From CAXRDE01 sp964229355 (GTDB lineage Bacteria; Cyanobacteriota; Sericytochromatia; UBA7694): a DNA stretch of 64,000 bases. Under the pieces are notes generated by a model that had not been told where the DNA came from, did not search any database, and saw only the letters and a program-made list of their open reading frames with translations. This document shows, in pieces, positions 24,669-34,284 of the stretch (within the stretch, counting starts at the first letter, position 1; every line of letters begins with the position of its first letter). A program made the position numbers and the translations under genes. The DNA is taken from positions 62,001 to 126,000 of the forward strand of contig CAXRDE010000004.1 in assembly GCA_964229355.1 (NCBI GenBank). The letters are read 5' to 3'.

Positions 24669-26750
24669 ATGAACACGTCTCTCCTGGCCTATGCTGAACA
24701 ATACATTGAGCGCATTCAACCGGTGTTAGCGCAATTTGCTCACCGTGAAGGACCGGTCAAAAATGTGGTGGCGCGCTGGCAGCAAGAGTTAGAGACGATT
24801 CGGGCTTATGCAGACCATCACCAGCATGTGGCGGTGGCTTTTGTGGGTGGCACCGGTGCGGGCAAAAGCACCTTAATCAATGCCCTGATCGAAGCCGATG
24901 TCTTACCGACCCATAGCTTTCAAACCTGTACCTCTGCGGCCATGCTCTTGCGCCATGCGGGCCGTAAAAGCTGGCGAGCTACCCTGCGTTTTTTGCCTGA
25001 AACGGCCTGGTTAGAAGAAAAGCGGGCGTTTATGGAAGAAGCTCGCCAGTCCATTGAAAGTGGTCAATCCGCTTTTGCCTATCAGGATTTTCTCTATAAG
25101 GCCTGGGCTTTACATCGCCCCCGGCGGGGGCAGCCTCCCATGCCTTTTACCTTAAGCGATCTGATGGTGTTACTTGAAGAGCCGCTGCCCGATTCAGTAC
25201 GTCAGCTATTAACCCCTGAGCCCTTAGAGCTGCGGGCCAAAACCCCTGAAGAACTCAAAGAACAGTTGCGTAAATACCTGACCGCAGAAAGCCCGCTATG
25301 GCCTCTGGTACAAGCGGTGCATATTGAAGGCCCTATTCCTTTGCTTGAAGCGGGTTTGCATCTGATTGACTTACCGGGATTAAACGATGCGAATCCGGTG
25401 CGTGAACGCATTGCGCGGGATTATTTAAAGCAGGCTGAGTTTATTTGTTTAACCTTTAATACCGGCCGGGGCTTAACCCGAGAGGTGACCGATCTGATGA
25501 AAGATCAAGCGTTTATTAATCAGATTGTCATGGACGGTAAAGTGAGTGCGCTGGCTTTTGTAACCACCCGCGCCGATGATTATCAACCGGGTTTAGAACG
25601 GCAGTATTTACAATTGCCGGAAGCGGTTTCTCCCCAGGCTTTAAACACGGCCCGAGAACAGCAGATCCGCCAGATTATTTTACGCCAATTGTCGGAGCTA
25701 ACCCTTTGGTTTAGCAATCGCTATAAGGTGTCCTCGGCCTCGCGAGAAGTGGTGCAATTGATCGCCGATACCTTGAGCCAGTCTCCTATTTTTATTACCT
25801 CTGCTTTGAATTACCTGCTGCTTCAACACAAAGAACAGCCCATTCATCCGGCTTTTTTGACAGCAGATACCACGGGGGTACCCCTGTTGCAGGCGTATAT
25901 TGGCAAGATTGCACAAGCCCATGGATTACAGGCGCGCAAAAAAGTTTTGCGGGCCCGTTTTCAGCAACTCAACAGTGAAGTAAAACGTCTTGTGCATTTG
26001 CTGCAGCAGCAAGAGCAGCCCTTGAGTGCACTGACCGCCCATCAAGATTATCGTCTGGCGGTCCAGCGTTTAGACGTGGTGCTCGCACGCATTGCGGAAA
26101 AGCAAGGCCGTTTACAGTTGGCGTTTCAGCGCAAGCTTTTGCACGCCCTGAGTGACCTCCATGCCCAATGTGAACATTTGAGCGATCAGTGGGGCGGCTT
26201 AAACTGGCAGTATCTGGCCAAGGCTGTGGCCCAGGAGGGCGTGTACACAAGTCCTGCCACAGGGGTACAGGTCAATTTATTGCAAGATGTATTTTCTCTG
26301 GCCGAACAGGCGTTTGCGGTGGAATGGTACGCCTTTTTTCAGGTGCAAATGCCTGAGCACTTACAAGAGGTCGAGCGCCTGTTTAAAGAGCTTGCTTCCG
26401 ACTTCACGCTGTCAGAGCCCCAACAAGAGGACTTTTTACAGGCTTTGCAACACTATGAAACTCACGGAAACATGCAGTTGAGTCATTTGCGCCAACAGTT
26501 GCAAAGGGAAATTGAGGCTGCATTACGTCAGATGATGTTGCCAGCTTTTGAACAAGCCAGCGCCTACAAAGGCTCGGGTCGTAAGCAATATATGATTCAG
26601 TGTTTGATGCAGGCCTTACACCAGGATTTGCCGGAGCTGGGCCGCGCTTTAGAGGAAACGGCGGGGGATCGGCTTGAACAATGCCTGCAGCAGTTGAGTT
26701 ACCAAACCGCAGCCTTAAGTGATGCGTTAAAGCTTACTGCCCGTCCTTAA
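24669..26750 (+). CDS. Dynamin-like GTPase
   Basis: 693 residues. The G domain shows P-loop GGTGAGKST (60-68), switch threonines in FQTCTSAAM, G3 DLPGLND and G4-like TTRADD. Long helical, Gln/Leu-rich regions follow (about residues 420-470 and 590-690), as in bacterial dynamin-like proteins that assemble on membranes. There is no transmembrane helix, so membrane contact would be peripheral. It is a single gene, not a tandem DLP pair. The 3' end overlaps the convergent response-regulator gene by 17 bp. Membrane remodelling or stress protection is family-level inference. Confidence 0.83.
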   Translation: MNTSLLAYAEQYIERIQPVLAQFAHREGPVKNVVARWQQELETIRAYADHHQHVAVAFVGGTGAGKSTLINALIEADVLPTHSFQTCTSAAMLLRHAGRKSWRATLRFLPETAWLEEKRAFMEEARQSIESGQSAFAYQDFLYKAWALHRPRRGQPPMPFTLSDLMVLLEEPLPDSVRQLLTPEPLELRAKTPEELKEQLRKYLTAESPLWPLVQAVHIEGPIPLLEAGLHLIDLPGLNDANPVRERIARDYLKQAEFICLTFNTGRGLTREVTDLMKDQAFINQIVMDGKVSALAFVTTRADDYQPGLERQYLQLPEAVSPQALNTAREQQIRQIILRQLSELTLWFSNRYKVSSASREVVQLIADTLSQSPIFITSALNYLLLQHKEQPIHPAFLTADTTGVPLLQAYIGKIAQAHGLQARKKVLRARFQQLNSEVKRLVHLLQQQEQPLSALTAHQDYRLAVQRLDVVLARIAEKQGRLQLAFQRKLLHALSDLHAQCEHLSDQWGGLNWQYLAKAVAQEGVYTSPATGVQVNLLQDVFSLAEQAFAVEWYAFFQVQMPEHLQEVERLFKELASDFTLSEPQQEDFLQALQHYETHGNMQLSHLRQQLQREIEAALRQMMLPAFEQASAYKGSGRKQYMIQCLMQALHQDLPELGRALEETAGDRLEQCLQQLSYQTAALSDALKLTARP

Positions 26751-27651
26751 AGTATTCGGGGTACAGACACTCAAAGCAACCCGGGCAAATACCATGACTA
26801 AAGCGAAAGCCATACTTTTCACGCAAAAACAGTTCAATATTGATGTAAGCGCCTTGCTCTGTGCGAATTTTTTTGCAAGAGGCACAAATGGCTAAGAGTT
26901 TGTCTTCGAGATCTTCAGGGGTGGCGGGGTGTGTATCCAAAGGAAAAAAGCTCAAAATATAGCCGCTGACTTTTTTATTGTCGTGGTGCAGTTTGCTGAC
27001 AGAGACCTTCATGGGTTGATGACTGGCGTTTAACAAGAGGGTTTCATTGACGCGGGCTTTTAAAATATCCAGGGGGCTTTCTTGCTCTGCAAGACGCCAC
27101 TCGGTTAAATGGTGTAGGGGGTATTGGGCCCGCTGTGTTTCCCCGATGTCCGTGAGGCGTTCAGCCAGGGGGTTAATGAACTGAATCCATCCTTTTTCAT
27201 CGGTGACAATAATCGCTTCGTGACTGTGGGTCAGGAGATCCATAACCTTTTGCTGACGCTCGCGGCTTTGGCGTTCGCGTTTATGATTGTGTAGGCTCAG
27301 CTCAATCATGGTGCGCAGCTCTTTGTGGCGAAAAGGCTTGAGTACGTAACCAAAAGGGTTTGTGTTTTTGGCGCGTTCGACAATTTCTTTGTCGGTGAAG
27401 GCGGTGAGATAAATAATGGGGCAGTCGTGCTGTTTGAGGATTTCTTCAGCCGTGCGAATGCCGTCCCACTCCCCTTTGAGTTTGATATCCATAAGGATCA
27501 CATGGGGACGAAGGTTTAAGCTTTGGGTTAAGGCCTCTTCACCGGTATCGACGATCAATGGCACCACATACCCATCATCTCTGAGGCTTTCTGAAATATC
27601 CTCGGCGATCATTTGTTCATCTTCTACCACGAGAATTGTGGTGTCTGCCAT
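26734..27651 (-). CDS. Response regulator with PAS domain and Cys-rich tail
   Basis: 305 residues: an N-terminal receiver (acidic E10-D11, phospho-acceptor D55 in LMDIKLKG, Thr/Lys pair LTAF and K105), then a PAS domain at about 145-235 (HEAIIVTDEKGWIQFINPLAERL). The Cys-containing tail (ICASCKKIRTEQGAYINIE, then HGICPGCFECLYPEYF) is common at the end of PAS signalling proteins. There is no DNA-binding or enzymatic output domain, so it works through protein contact. No cognate kinase adjoins it; the orphan kinase at 10348-11634 is a possible but unproven partner. A 23-bp inverted repeat lies upstream. Confidence 0.9.
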   Translation of the reverse strand: MADTTILVVEDEQMIAEDISESLRDDGYVVPLIVDTGEEALTQSLNLRPHVILMDIKLKGEWDGIRTAEEILKQHDCPIIYLTAFTDKEIVERAKNTNPFGYVLKPFRHKELRTMIELSLHNHKRERQSRERQQKVMDLLTHSHEAIIVTDEKGWIQFINPLAERLTDIGETQRAQYPLHHLTEWRLAEQESPLDILKARVNETLLLNASHQPMKVSVSKLHHDNKKVSGYILSFFPLDTHPATPEDLEDKLLAICASCKKIRTEQGAYINIELFLREKYGFRFSHGICPGCFECLYPEYFKDGQ

Positions 27652-27708
27652 GAGAGCCCCTTTACTGTTTTTTCTACTTTTAACGTGTGCCGCTGCAAAA
27701 CAGGTTTT

Positions 27709-27731
27709 ACATATTCTTATTTTGAATATGT
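27709..27731. repeat. Inverted repeat in the response-regulator leader
   Basis: ACATATTC-N7-GAATATGT, 8-bp perfect arms, about 60 bp upstream of the response-regulator start. It could be an operator or a 5' hairpin. The remainder of 27652-27888 is AT-rich and shows no gene. Confidence 0.45.
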
Positions 27732-27888
27732 GGTGTTGGTATACTGATAATTTACTGTCAATAATAGCATTTCTTGATGAAAAAAAGATGTCTTAATCCT
27801 TTCAATTGGGTAAGTTTTTATGCATTTTAAGAGACGTTACCACTCTTTTTGATTTGTGTTATAAAAGGCTTAAGGAGATTTTAATTTT

Positions 27889-29052
27889 GTGAACATTGTC
27901 TTGCTTTCCCCCCACTTTCCGGCACATCAGGCCCGCTATGCAGCGGCATTACAACAGCATGGTCTGCGTGTGGTTGGTCTGGCCGATGAACCCCCCCACC
28001 ACCTCTCAGCCGACGTACAGGAGAGCCTTGACGACTACTTCTTTGTACCGGACATGCATGATGCCGATGCTTTAATTCGCGCCTGTGGTGCGATTACCGC
28101 CCGCTATGGAAAAATTGATCGTATTGAATCTCTCAATGAATATTGGCTTGAAACCGAAGCCCGACTGCGCACTGACTTTAATGTGCCGGGCATTAACATG
28201 TCGGGGATCCAGGACATTAAAGAAAAATCGGCCATGAAAGCCCGTTTTCAATCTCAGGAGATTCCCTGTGCCCGTGGGCGGGTGGTCCAGAGTTTGACAG
28301 AGGCAAAAGACTTTGTGAAAGCAGTGGGCTATCCCGTGGTGCTCAAACCCAATGTGGGTGTGGGGGCCAGTCATACCTATCGGATTGATAACGATCAGAT
28401 GTTGGCGCGGATCTGGCATGAAAATGCAGACCATGAAAATATTTTAGAAGAATACATTGCCGGTAAAATTTGTTCTTACGATGGTTTAACGGATCGGGAC
28501 GGCAATATTGTCTGGCAGGGATCCATGATTTACAGCAATGGGGTCATGGAGGTGGTGAACGAAGACCTGCACGTCTATTACTATACCTTGCGCCAAATTC
28601 CCCCGGCGCTGGAAGCCATGGGGCGCCGTTTGGTGGCCGCTTATGCTGTGCGGGAACGCTTTTTTCACTTTGAGTTCTTCCAGCAGCCCGACGGTAATTA
28701 TGTGGCCCTTGAGGTAAATATGCGCCCGGCCGGGGGGCCCAGCTTAGATATGTATAATTTCAGCCATAATTTTGATCTCTACACCGAGTGGGGAAATATC
28801 GTGGCGCGCAATACCTTTTCTTCACCCCAGGCAGAAGCCTTGTTTCACTGTGCGTACGTCGGTCGCAAACATAACAAAGCCTACGCCCTTTCTCATGGAG
28901 AAGTCCTGGGACATTTCGGCGGGGCTATTTTGCACGTGGCAGAGCACCCTCCGTTGTTCCGACGGGCCATGGGCGACTACTTTTATTTAATTCGCACCAC
29001 CGAAGAGGCCGACCTTTTGCACATGGCAGAGGAAATTCACCGTGCGCCGTAA
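27889..29052 (+). CDS. ATP-grasp ligase (carboxylate-amine ligase type)
   Basis: 387 residues from GTG 27889, with AAGGAG 11 nt upstream. An N-terminal pre-ATP-grasp Rossmann-like domain precedes the ATP-grasp fold: YPVVLKPNVGVGASHTYRI (ATP-binding Lys, Gly-rich loop), LEEYIAGKICSYDGL, FHFEFFQQPDGNYVALEVNMRPAGG (Mg ligands). Such enzymes join a carboxylate to an amine or thiol through an acyl-phosphate. The substrate is unknown. The downstream TrmB-like methyltransferase gene overlaps it by 11 bp, so the two products probably act together. Confidence 0.88.
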   Translation: MNIVLLSPHFPAHQARYAAALQQHGLRVVGLADEPPHHLSADVQESLDDYFFVPDMHDADALIRACGAITARYGKIDRIESLNEYWLETEARLRTDFNVPGINMSGIQDIKEKSAMKARFQSQEIPCARGRVVQSLTEAKDFVKAVGYPVVLKPNVGVGASHTYRIDNDQMLARIWHENADHENILEEYIAGKICSYDGLTDRDGNIVWQGSMIYSNGVMEVVNEDLHVYYYTLRQIPPALEAMGRRLVAAYAVRERFFHFEFFQQPDGNYVALEVNMRPAGGPSLDMYNFSHNFDLYTEWGNIVARNTFSSPQAEALFHCAYVGRKHNKAYALSHGEVLGHFGGAILHVAEHPPLFRRAMGDYFYLIRTTEEADLLHMAEEIHRAP

Positions 29053-29710
29053 GCACGCGGTGGGTGAAGTGCCTGAAATTACCACCGCTCAATCCACGGT
29101 CCATCCGCGCTTGACGGCAGTGGTTCAAAAGCACTTAACCCATGTGTATCAACGTCCTCCCGTGCCCTTTATGCGGGATTGTTTTGCACAGATCTATGCC
29201 GCCCATCGCGATCGGCCCGTCATTTTAGATACGGGCTGCGGTCGCGGGCATAGCACCCGTTTATTGGCACAAAAATATCCGGATCACTGGGTATTGGGCC
29301 TGGATAAATCTTTACAGCGCCTCAGTCATTTGTCAGAGCCATTGCCTGAAAATGCCCGCCTGTATCGGGTGGAGTTGGTGGACTTTTGGTTGCTGGCTCA
29401 GGCGCACGGCTGGCGTTTTGATCAGGTCTATGTGTTCTATCCTAATCCGTGGCCCAAGGCCATGCATTTACAGCGGCGCTGGCACGCCCATGCGGTGTTT
29501 CCTGCGTTTTTAGAAACGGCCCGCCATTTTGAATTGCGCACCAACTGGTCTGTTTATGCCGAGGAGTTTGCTCAGGCCTGTACGCTGGCGGGGCGAGCGG
29601 TGAGGGGACCCACGGCATTGGCCCTGTCAGCGGACAGTACCTTTGTCTCGGCTTTTGAGCGCAAGTACGTGCTTACGGGGCAGCCGGTGTACCAGGTGCA
29701 GGGGAGCTGA
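29042..29710 (+). CDS. TrmB-like SAM-dependent methyltransferase
   Basis: 222 residues. The SAM-binding loop is LDTGCGRGHSTRLLA and the acidic pair is GLDKS. VFYPNPWPKAMHLQRRW matches the TrmB PDPWPK motif, with Asp replaced by Asn. LRTNWSVY replaces the usual TD...Y stretch. It is therefore related to tRNA (guanine-N7-)-methyltransferases, but changed at conserved positions, and could be a paralog with another substrate. Translation is coupled to the ATP-grasp gene (11-bp overlap). Its 3' end overlaps the convergent flippase gene by 38 bp. Confidence 0.8.
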   Translation: MRRKHAVGEVPEITTAQSTVHPRLTAVVQKHLTHVYQRPPVPFMRDCFAQIYAAHRDRPVILDTGCGRGHSTRLLAQKYPDHWVLGLDKSLQRLSHLSEPLPENARLYRVELVDFWLLAQAHGWRFDQVYVFYPNPWPKAMHLQRRWHAHAVFPAFLETARHFELRTNWSVYAEEFAQACTLAGRAVRGPTALALSADSTFVSAFERKYVLTGQPVYQVQGS

Positions 29711-30968
29711 GGCGCGTTGGGCGAAGACTCAGGGCTAAAAAGCACAGGGTTAAAAAAACATCGGCGATGACGGTGCTCCAGGCTGCCGCACTGGCACCAT
29801 AGCGCGGAATGCCATAGAGGTTTAGGCCTGCATTCAGAAGCAATCCTCCGGTGGCTGCCCATGCGGTCCACTGTTGACGGTGCTGGGCAGCCAGGACATT
29901 CAAGGCAATCTGATTAAAAATCACGCAGGGCAAGCTGAAACTGAGTACCTGAAACAAAGCAATGGCAGGCATAAACTCCGCTCCCAACAAGAGAGGCAAG
30001 CCCCAGGGGGCTAACCCGTAGGCGATGGCGGCAATACACACCGTGCCAGGCCATAAATAAAGGTTGAGCTTTCGCCAAAACACCTGCCGTTGTGTGGCTG
30101 GTAAACGCACCCAGAGCGGGTACAGGCTCATACTCAAAATATAGCCAATCAGGGCCACAATTTCATAACAGCGAATTGCCCCTTGATACCAACCCAGGGT
30201 TTTGAGGGGGTCCTCTGTCGGGTTTAATAAATTGGGGATCATGACCAAATCCAGTTTGAGATAGATAAGCCAGGCCACATGAAACCACCAAAAGCTCAGG
30301 CCCCTGCGCCAGAGTTGCCAGAGCGCCGCGCGCTGCGGACGCAAAACCTTCCTGGAGGCCAACGCCTTGAACTGCGGGCGGAGGCGATACAGCAAATACC
30401 CGTAGAGCAAAAGGGTCAAGGCACATTGGGTCAGTGCGCTGACCCACAACAGTGTCCAGACCTCAGCAAAGAGATACAAGATCACCAATTGCGGTATCAA
30501 CAGAACAAAGCGCATGGCATTGCGGTAAATGGCTTCTTCGCGGAAGCGTTCATAGGCATTTAACAGCGCAAAAAGGGTATCGTTCCAACTTTGGGCGATG
30601 CTCCAGAGGCCAGCAGCCCACAGCGCATGGACCGGGATGTGAGGGGCCCAGGGACGACTGAGCCAGAGTCCCACACCAAAGATAAAACAGGCGATGATTT
30701 TGAGATAAAAGGCCTGAGGGAGCAATAGCCAGGGGGATTTTTGCTCTCCCAGCTCACGAATCAAGAGATGTTGGGTGCCCCAGTCTAAGGTCATGGCCCA
30801 GAGTCCTGCCCAGGCCAGGGGTAAACTAAAGGCCCCGTAACCGGCGTCTCCCAGGGTACGTGCGCACACAAAAATAAAAATCAGGCTGATGGCGCGACTG
30901 AGCAGTTCGGTGACGCTTTTCCAACGGACGTGAGAGCCGAGGCGTCTCAGAAAATGTTGAGCCTGCAA
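29673..30968 (-). CDS. Polysaccharide flippase-like (Wzx/MATE) membrane protein
   Basis: 431 residues with about 12 hydrophobic helices and the amphipathic pattern of the polysaccharide-biosynthesis (MOP superfamily) flippases. It starts LRRLGSHVRWKSVTELLSRAI and contains RTLGDAGYGAFSLPLAWAG, typical of the N-terminal helices. It would move lipid-linked oligosaccharides across the inner membrane. The start is a TTG at 30968, 6 bp after the proline dehydrogenase gene, with no clear Shine-Dalgarno. No glycosyltransferase genes lie nearby, so the substrate is not indicated. Confidence 0.85.
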   Translation of the reverse strand: MQAQHFLRRLGSHVRWKSVTELLSRAISLIFIFVCARTLGDAGYGAFSLPLAWAGLWAMTLDWGTQHLLIRELGEQKSPWLLLPQAFYLKIIACFIFGVGLWLSRPWAPHIPVHALWAAGLWSIAQSWNDTLFALLNAYERFREEAIYRNAMRFVLLIPQLVILYLFAEVWTLLWVSALTQCALTLLLYGYLLYRLRPQFKALASRKVLRPQRAALWQLWRRGLSFWWFHVAWLIYLKLDLVMIPNLLNPTEDPLKTLGWYQGAIRCYEIVALIGYILSMSLYPLWVRLPATQRQVFWRKLNLYLWPGTVCIAAIAYGLAPWGLPLLLGAEFMPAIALFQVLSFSLPCVIFNQIALNVLAAQHRQQWTAWAATGGLLLNAGLNLYGIPRYGASAAAWSTVIADVFLTLCFLALSLRPTRLSSPAPGTPAAP

Positions 30969-30974
30969 AGGACG

Positions 30975-32138
30975 TTAGCGCAACTGGCGACGGCGCATCT
31001 CTTGCGCCAACAGTTGCAGTTCTCGACCCGTCTGTCCGCGTACGGAAGTGTTTTCTTCTGCCCGCCGGATGAGATAGGGCATAAGCTCTTTAACGGGGCC
31101 ATAAGGCACATACTTGGCCACATTGTATCCGGCATGGGCCAGGTTAAAAGATAGATGATCGCTCATGCCAAGCAATTGAGCAAACCAAATGCGTTTGTCC
31201 TGGGGGGCCAGATTTTGGGCTGCCATGGCTTCGGTGAGTTTGCGAATACTTTCCTGATTATGGCTTCCAGCGCAGAAGGAAACACGGGGTAGGTGTTCTA
31301 AACAGAGGGTCACGCCAGCGTCAAAGGCTGCATCGGTATCGGCTTTGGTGTCATGAATGGGACTTTGCAGTCCCTGGGCGCTTGCGCGGGCGTTTTCTTT
31401 TTCAAGGTAAGCCCCTCGTACCAGCTTAAAGCCTAAAAACCAGTCTTCCTGATGGGCCAGGGCAATCACGTCTTGCATTTCTTGCAGGCAGCTGCGGCGG
31501 TAGAGCTGTGCGGTGTTCCAGACCCAGGCCTGGGTCTGGTTGTATTTACGCATCATCGCCAGGGCCCAGCGATCAATAATCGGCTGAATCCAGCTTTCTT
31601 CAGCATCAATAAAGACAGGGGTTTGCACAGCGACAGCGCGACTGCAAATTCGATCTAGCCGTTCGTAAATGCGCTCAGCGGCGGCTTGTTCACTGGGCGA
31701 CAGGCTGCCCCAGTTACTGGCCTTAAGTAAAATGTCGTGAGCGCCCAGTCCACTGACCTTAAACACCGCAAAGGGAATATGGGGGTTGTTATGGGCATAA
31801 TCGAGAACCCGGAGCAGTTCAGCGGTGGTGTGCTCAAAGTCTGATTCTTTGCTTTTGGCTTCCACAGAGTAATCTAAAATAGATCCCACGCCCTGGCTTG
31901 CCAGGGTCTGAATGGTTTTTTCACACGCGGCAATATCTTCGCCCCCCACAAATTGCTCAAACAGGGTCCAGCGTACGGCGGGGGCAATGGGCAAATGCAA
32001 GGCAAAAGCCAATTCACTGGCCCACTTTCCGAGCTTGACCCATTGCGGGTTTGCCAGGGTTTGAAAGAGGACCCAGGCTTTTTTGAGTTCAAAATCGCTT
32101 TTATGAGCGAAGGCAATCGCTGTGTCGTTCAAGTTCAT
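30975..32138 (-). CDS. Proline dehydrogenase (monofunctional)
   Basis: 387-residue FAD-dependent proline dehydrogenase with a beta-alpha barrel, oxidising proline to pyrroline-5-carboxylate. Conserved segments include FIDAEESW, FKLVRGAYLEKE and FCAGSHNQESI, plus the C-terminal QLLGMSDHLSFNLAHAGYN, YVPYGPVKELMPYLIRRAEEN. The last contains the RRxxEN proline-binding signature. The aldehyde dehydrogenase half of PutA is absent, so a separate P5C dehydrogenase would be needed. It lies between the flippase and the methyltransferase genes on the same strand. Confidence 0.93.
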   Translation of the reverse strand: MNLNDTAIAFAHKSDFELKKAWVLFQTLANPQWVKLGKWASELAFALHLPIAPAVRWTLFEQFVGGEDIAACEKTIQTLASQGVGSILDYSVEAKSKESDFEHTTAELLRVLDYAHNNPHIPFAVFKVSGLGAHDILLKASNWGSLSPSEQAAAERIYERLDRICSRAVAVQTPVFIDAEESWIQPIIDRWALAMMRKYNQTQAWVWNTAQLYRRSCLQEMQDVIALAHQEDWFLGFKLVRGAYLEKENARASAQGLQSPIHDTKADTDAAFDAGVTLCLEHLPRVSFCAGSHNQESIRKLTEAMAAQNLAPQDKRIWFAQLLGMSDHLSFNLAHAGYNVAKYVPYGPVKELMPYLIRRAEENTSVRGQTGRELQLLAQEMRRRQLR

Positions 32139-32147
32139 GGGCTCATC

Positions 32148-34250
32148 TTAACGCGCCTCATACCACTCCCACAAGCTGTCAGAGATATCTTTTAAAAGCT
32201 TTTCTGAAGGACAATAATCCAGCGCATTTAAGATCAATTGCAAAAAGTTCGGGTTTTTAATGCGCGGGCCCTCATGGGTATACGCCAACACCTTTTGGCA
32301 GAAAGCGGGCGTCATTTTGGGAATGATTAATTCGCTCAGAGGGGTTTGATATAGCTCTAGCATACGGCCTTTGCGTTTGCCGGTGAGCCATTGAATGAGC
32401 GTATATAAGGGGTGATTGAGCAGATGTGCCAACGCCTGTAACTGTTGAGGAGCCTGGGTGCCGGGTTGGCGCGTATGAATAAAATAGACGTCGGCGCTAG
32501 CGTAAAAGGGCGCATCGGTATATACTGTGCGGCAATTGCGTGCCCGCTGGGGAAGCACCAACTTGGGGCCTTCAAAGCGTTCGGGCACGCGGGGCCATTG
32601 CACATGAAACCATTGCATTTGCTGAAGCTGCACTTCCCTTCGAGCGGACAGCAATGGATAAAACACCCGCAGGTGTTGCTGGAGGGCCCGGGGTATTTGC
32701 GTGATGTGTCGCTGTAGATACAGCAGCCAGTCTTCGTGGGGTAAAGTACCGGTGGTTTGGATGGATGAGCTTTTGTACCAGGGCCTAAAAAAGGTGTCTG
32801 CCACACCCTGTTGTCGCAGTGTGTGGTAGGTAGTGGGAGATAAAATAAAAATATCGCTGCCCACAGGGGCTGAAATGGCATATTTCTGTTTTTGGGTTTT
32901 ACTTAAACGATCTGCACCCGTCACAATGCCCTGGAAAACCGCAAAGCTATCGTGCAGCGGCTGCCCTTTCAGCATGGATACCATATGTTCCAAAAGCCCC
33001 GTATCACTCCAGTTCAATAAATACTCCGGGGCCTTCATGCCCCATTGGTCCGCAGGTAGACTTTGCAGACTATACGTTTGCAGTTTGGCGGCCTGGAACT
33101 TGCCCCCTTCCAGCATGCGCTGGAGTTTGACCTCTTGAAGTGATGTGTTCATGCTTTGTGGGGGATGACGGTAGTGAAAAATAAGGTTTTGATTGTGTTG
33201 CCCGCCTGCTCCCGCAAAAAGGCGCAAGGCATCGAAGTCTGTACAGGCCAGCGGAACGGCTTGCTGACTGAGGGTTTGACGTAGGTGTCGCGCCTGGGTT
33301 GCACTAAAAAAATAATTGGGCGTCAAGAGTGAGGCCACCGCTTTTTTGTTGCGACTTTGCTTGAGAAGGTGTAGGGTCACGTAGAAAAAGTAGTAATAGA
33401 GATCTCCTCGCGAGCGGTAGTGCTTTTTCCAGGAGGGCAGTTTAAGCACTTGAAAAGCGGCTCGGTTTCCCTTTTCTCCCACATAGGGCGGGTTGCCAAT
33501 AATTAGATCCACATGTTCTAGAGCCGGCAAGTCAACTTCAATGTTTAGCTGAAATAAACCGGGGTGCTCAAGGGCCTGATGGCTGAGCTGTAAGGCATTC
33601 CCTGCCTGAATGTGGTGGTGAGGTAGAGGGCTTTGCGGATATGTTTCCTTCCACAATTGGGTTAAACCAAAACGCGCCACCTCAACGGCCAGGGCATCGG
33701 TATCGGTGCCTAAGAGATGTTCCTGCCAATAGCGAGATTGGGTTTCGCTGGCTTGTGGGTAAAGCTGGCGCAAATACAAATACGTACTCCAGAGAAAAAG
33801 ACCCGCTCCACAAGCGGGATCGTAGGTGCAAAAGCGCAGATGCTGCAAAGGCGTAATGTACTGAAAGCTTTGTGCCACGAGCCAGTCCACCAACTCAGGT
33901 GGGGTATAGAATACCCCTTGTGATTTAGGCATGGGGTGAAGGGTCTCTGAGAGTCTTGCCAGTTGATGGAGCTGCATAAGGAGCGGGGTTTGATGGTCCT
34001 GTGGAAAGAGATACTGACGTAGCTGCTCTTGTTGGGTTAATGAAAGCAAGGGAAATACAGGGGTTGACTTGCCTTTTTTATCGATCCAATGAAACGCGCT
34101 ATAGAGTGTTTCTTGCCGCAATGCGTTGGCCTGTTCCAGCGAGGCTGAAGGGCTGCAAAGCAACGTGCAAAGCTTTCTAAGGGTGACTTTTCCTTGTTTT
34201 TTCGGCATTTTTCTGATGAAATGGCTGTCAGGGGAGTGGGTTTGTGGCAT
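32148..34250 (-). CDS. N6-adenine DNA methyltransferase (Eco57I/TaqI-like)
   Basis: 700 residues. GVFYTPPELVDWLV precedes SAM motif I DPACGAGLFLWS; motif IV is NPPYVGEKGNR, so it methylates adenine N6. The C-terminal half (about residues 400-680) resembles a TaqI/type IIG target-recognition domain. No nuclease PD-(D/E)xK motif is evident at the N-terminus and no separate endonuclease gene adjoins it, so it is probably an orphan methyltransferase or the remains of a type IIG enzyme. The ATG lies inside a 16-bp palindrome, and the promoter predicts a leaderless mRNA. Confidence 0.85.
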   Translation of the reverse strand: MPQTHSPDSHFIRKMPKKQGKVTLRKLCTLLCSPSASLEQANALRQETLYSAFHWIDKKGKSTPVFPLLSLTQQEQLRQYLFPQDHQTPLLMQLHQLARLSETLHPMPKSQGVFYTPPELVDWLVAQSFQYITPLQHLRFCTYDPACGAGLFLWSTYLYLRQLYPQASETQSRYWQEHLLGTDTDALAVEVARFGLTQLWKETYPQSPLPHHHIQAGNALQLSHQALEHPGLFQLNIEVDLPALEHVDLIIGNPPYVGEKGNRAAFQVLKLPSWKKHYRSRGDLYYYFFYVTLHLLKQSRNKKAVASLLTPNYFFSATQARHLRQTLSQQAVPLACTDFDALRLFAGAGGQHNQNLIFHYRHPPQSMNTSLQEVKLQRMLEGGKFQAAKLQTYSLQSLPADQWGMKAPEYLLNWSDTGLLEHMVSMLKGQPLHDSFAVFQGIVTGADRLSKTQKQKYAISAPVGSDIFILSPTTYHTLRQQGVADTFFRPWYKSSSIQTTGTLPHEDWLLYLQRHITQIPRALQQHLRVFYPLLSARREVQLQQMQWFHVQWPRVPERFEGPKLVLPQRARNCRTVYTDAPFYASADVYFIHTRQPGTQAPQQLQALAHLLNHPLYTLIQWLTGKRKGRMLELYQTPLSELIIPKMTPAFCQKVLAYTHEGPRIKNPNFLQLILNALDYCPSEKLLKDISDSLWEWYEAR

Positions 34251-34284
34251 AATTAATTATGCGGTGCTTCATTCATCCTGGCAA
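34247..34284 (-). promoter_or_regulatory. Methyltransferase promoter overlapping a palindrome at the start codon
   Basis: GCATAATTAATTATGC (34247-34262) is a perfect 16-bp palindrome that contains the ATG of the methyltransferase. On the minus strand -35 TTGCCA (34284-34279), a 17-bp spacer and -10 CATAAT (34261-34256) put the transcription start at the A or T of the start codon. No Shine-Dalgarno is visible. This predicts a leaderless transcript with an operator over the start. Confidence 0.6.

Noticed and set aside
32148..34250. Complete type IIG restriction-modification enzyme
   Set aside because: Methyltransferase and target-recognition parts are clear, but no nuclease motif is visible.
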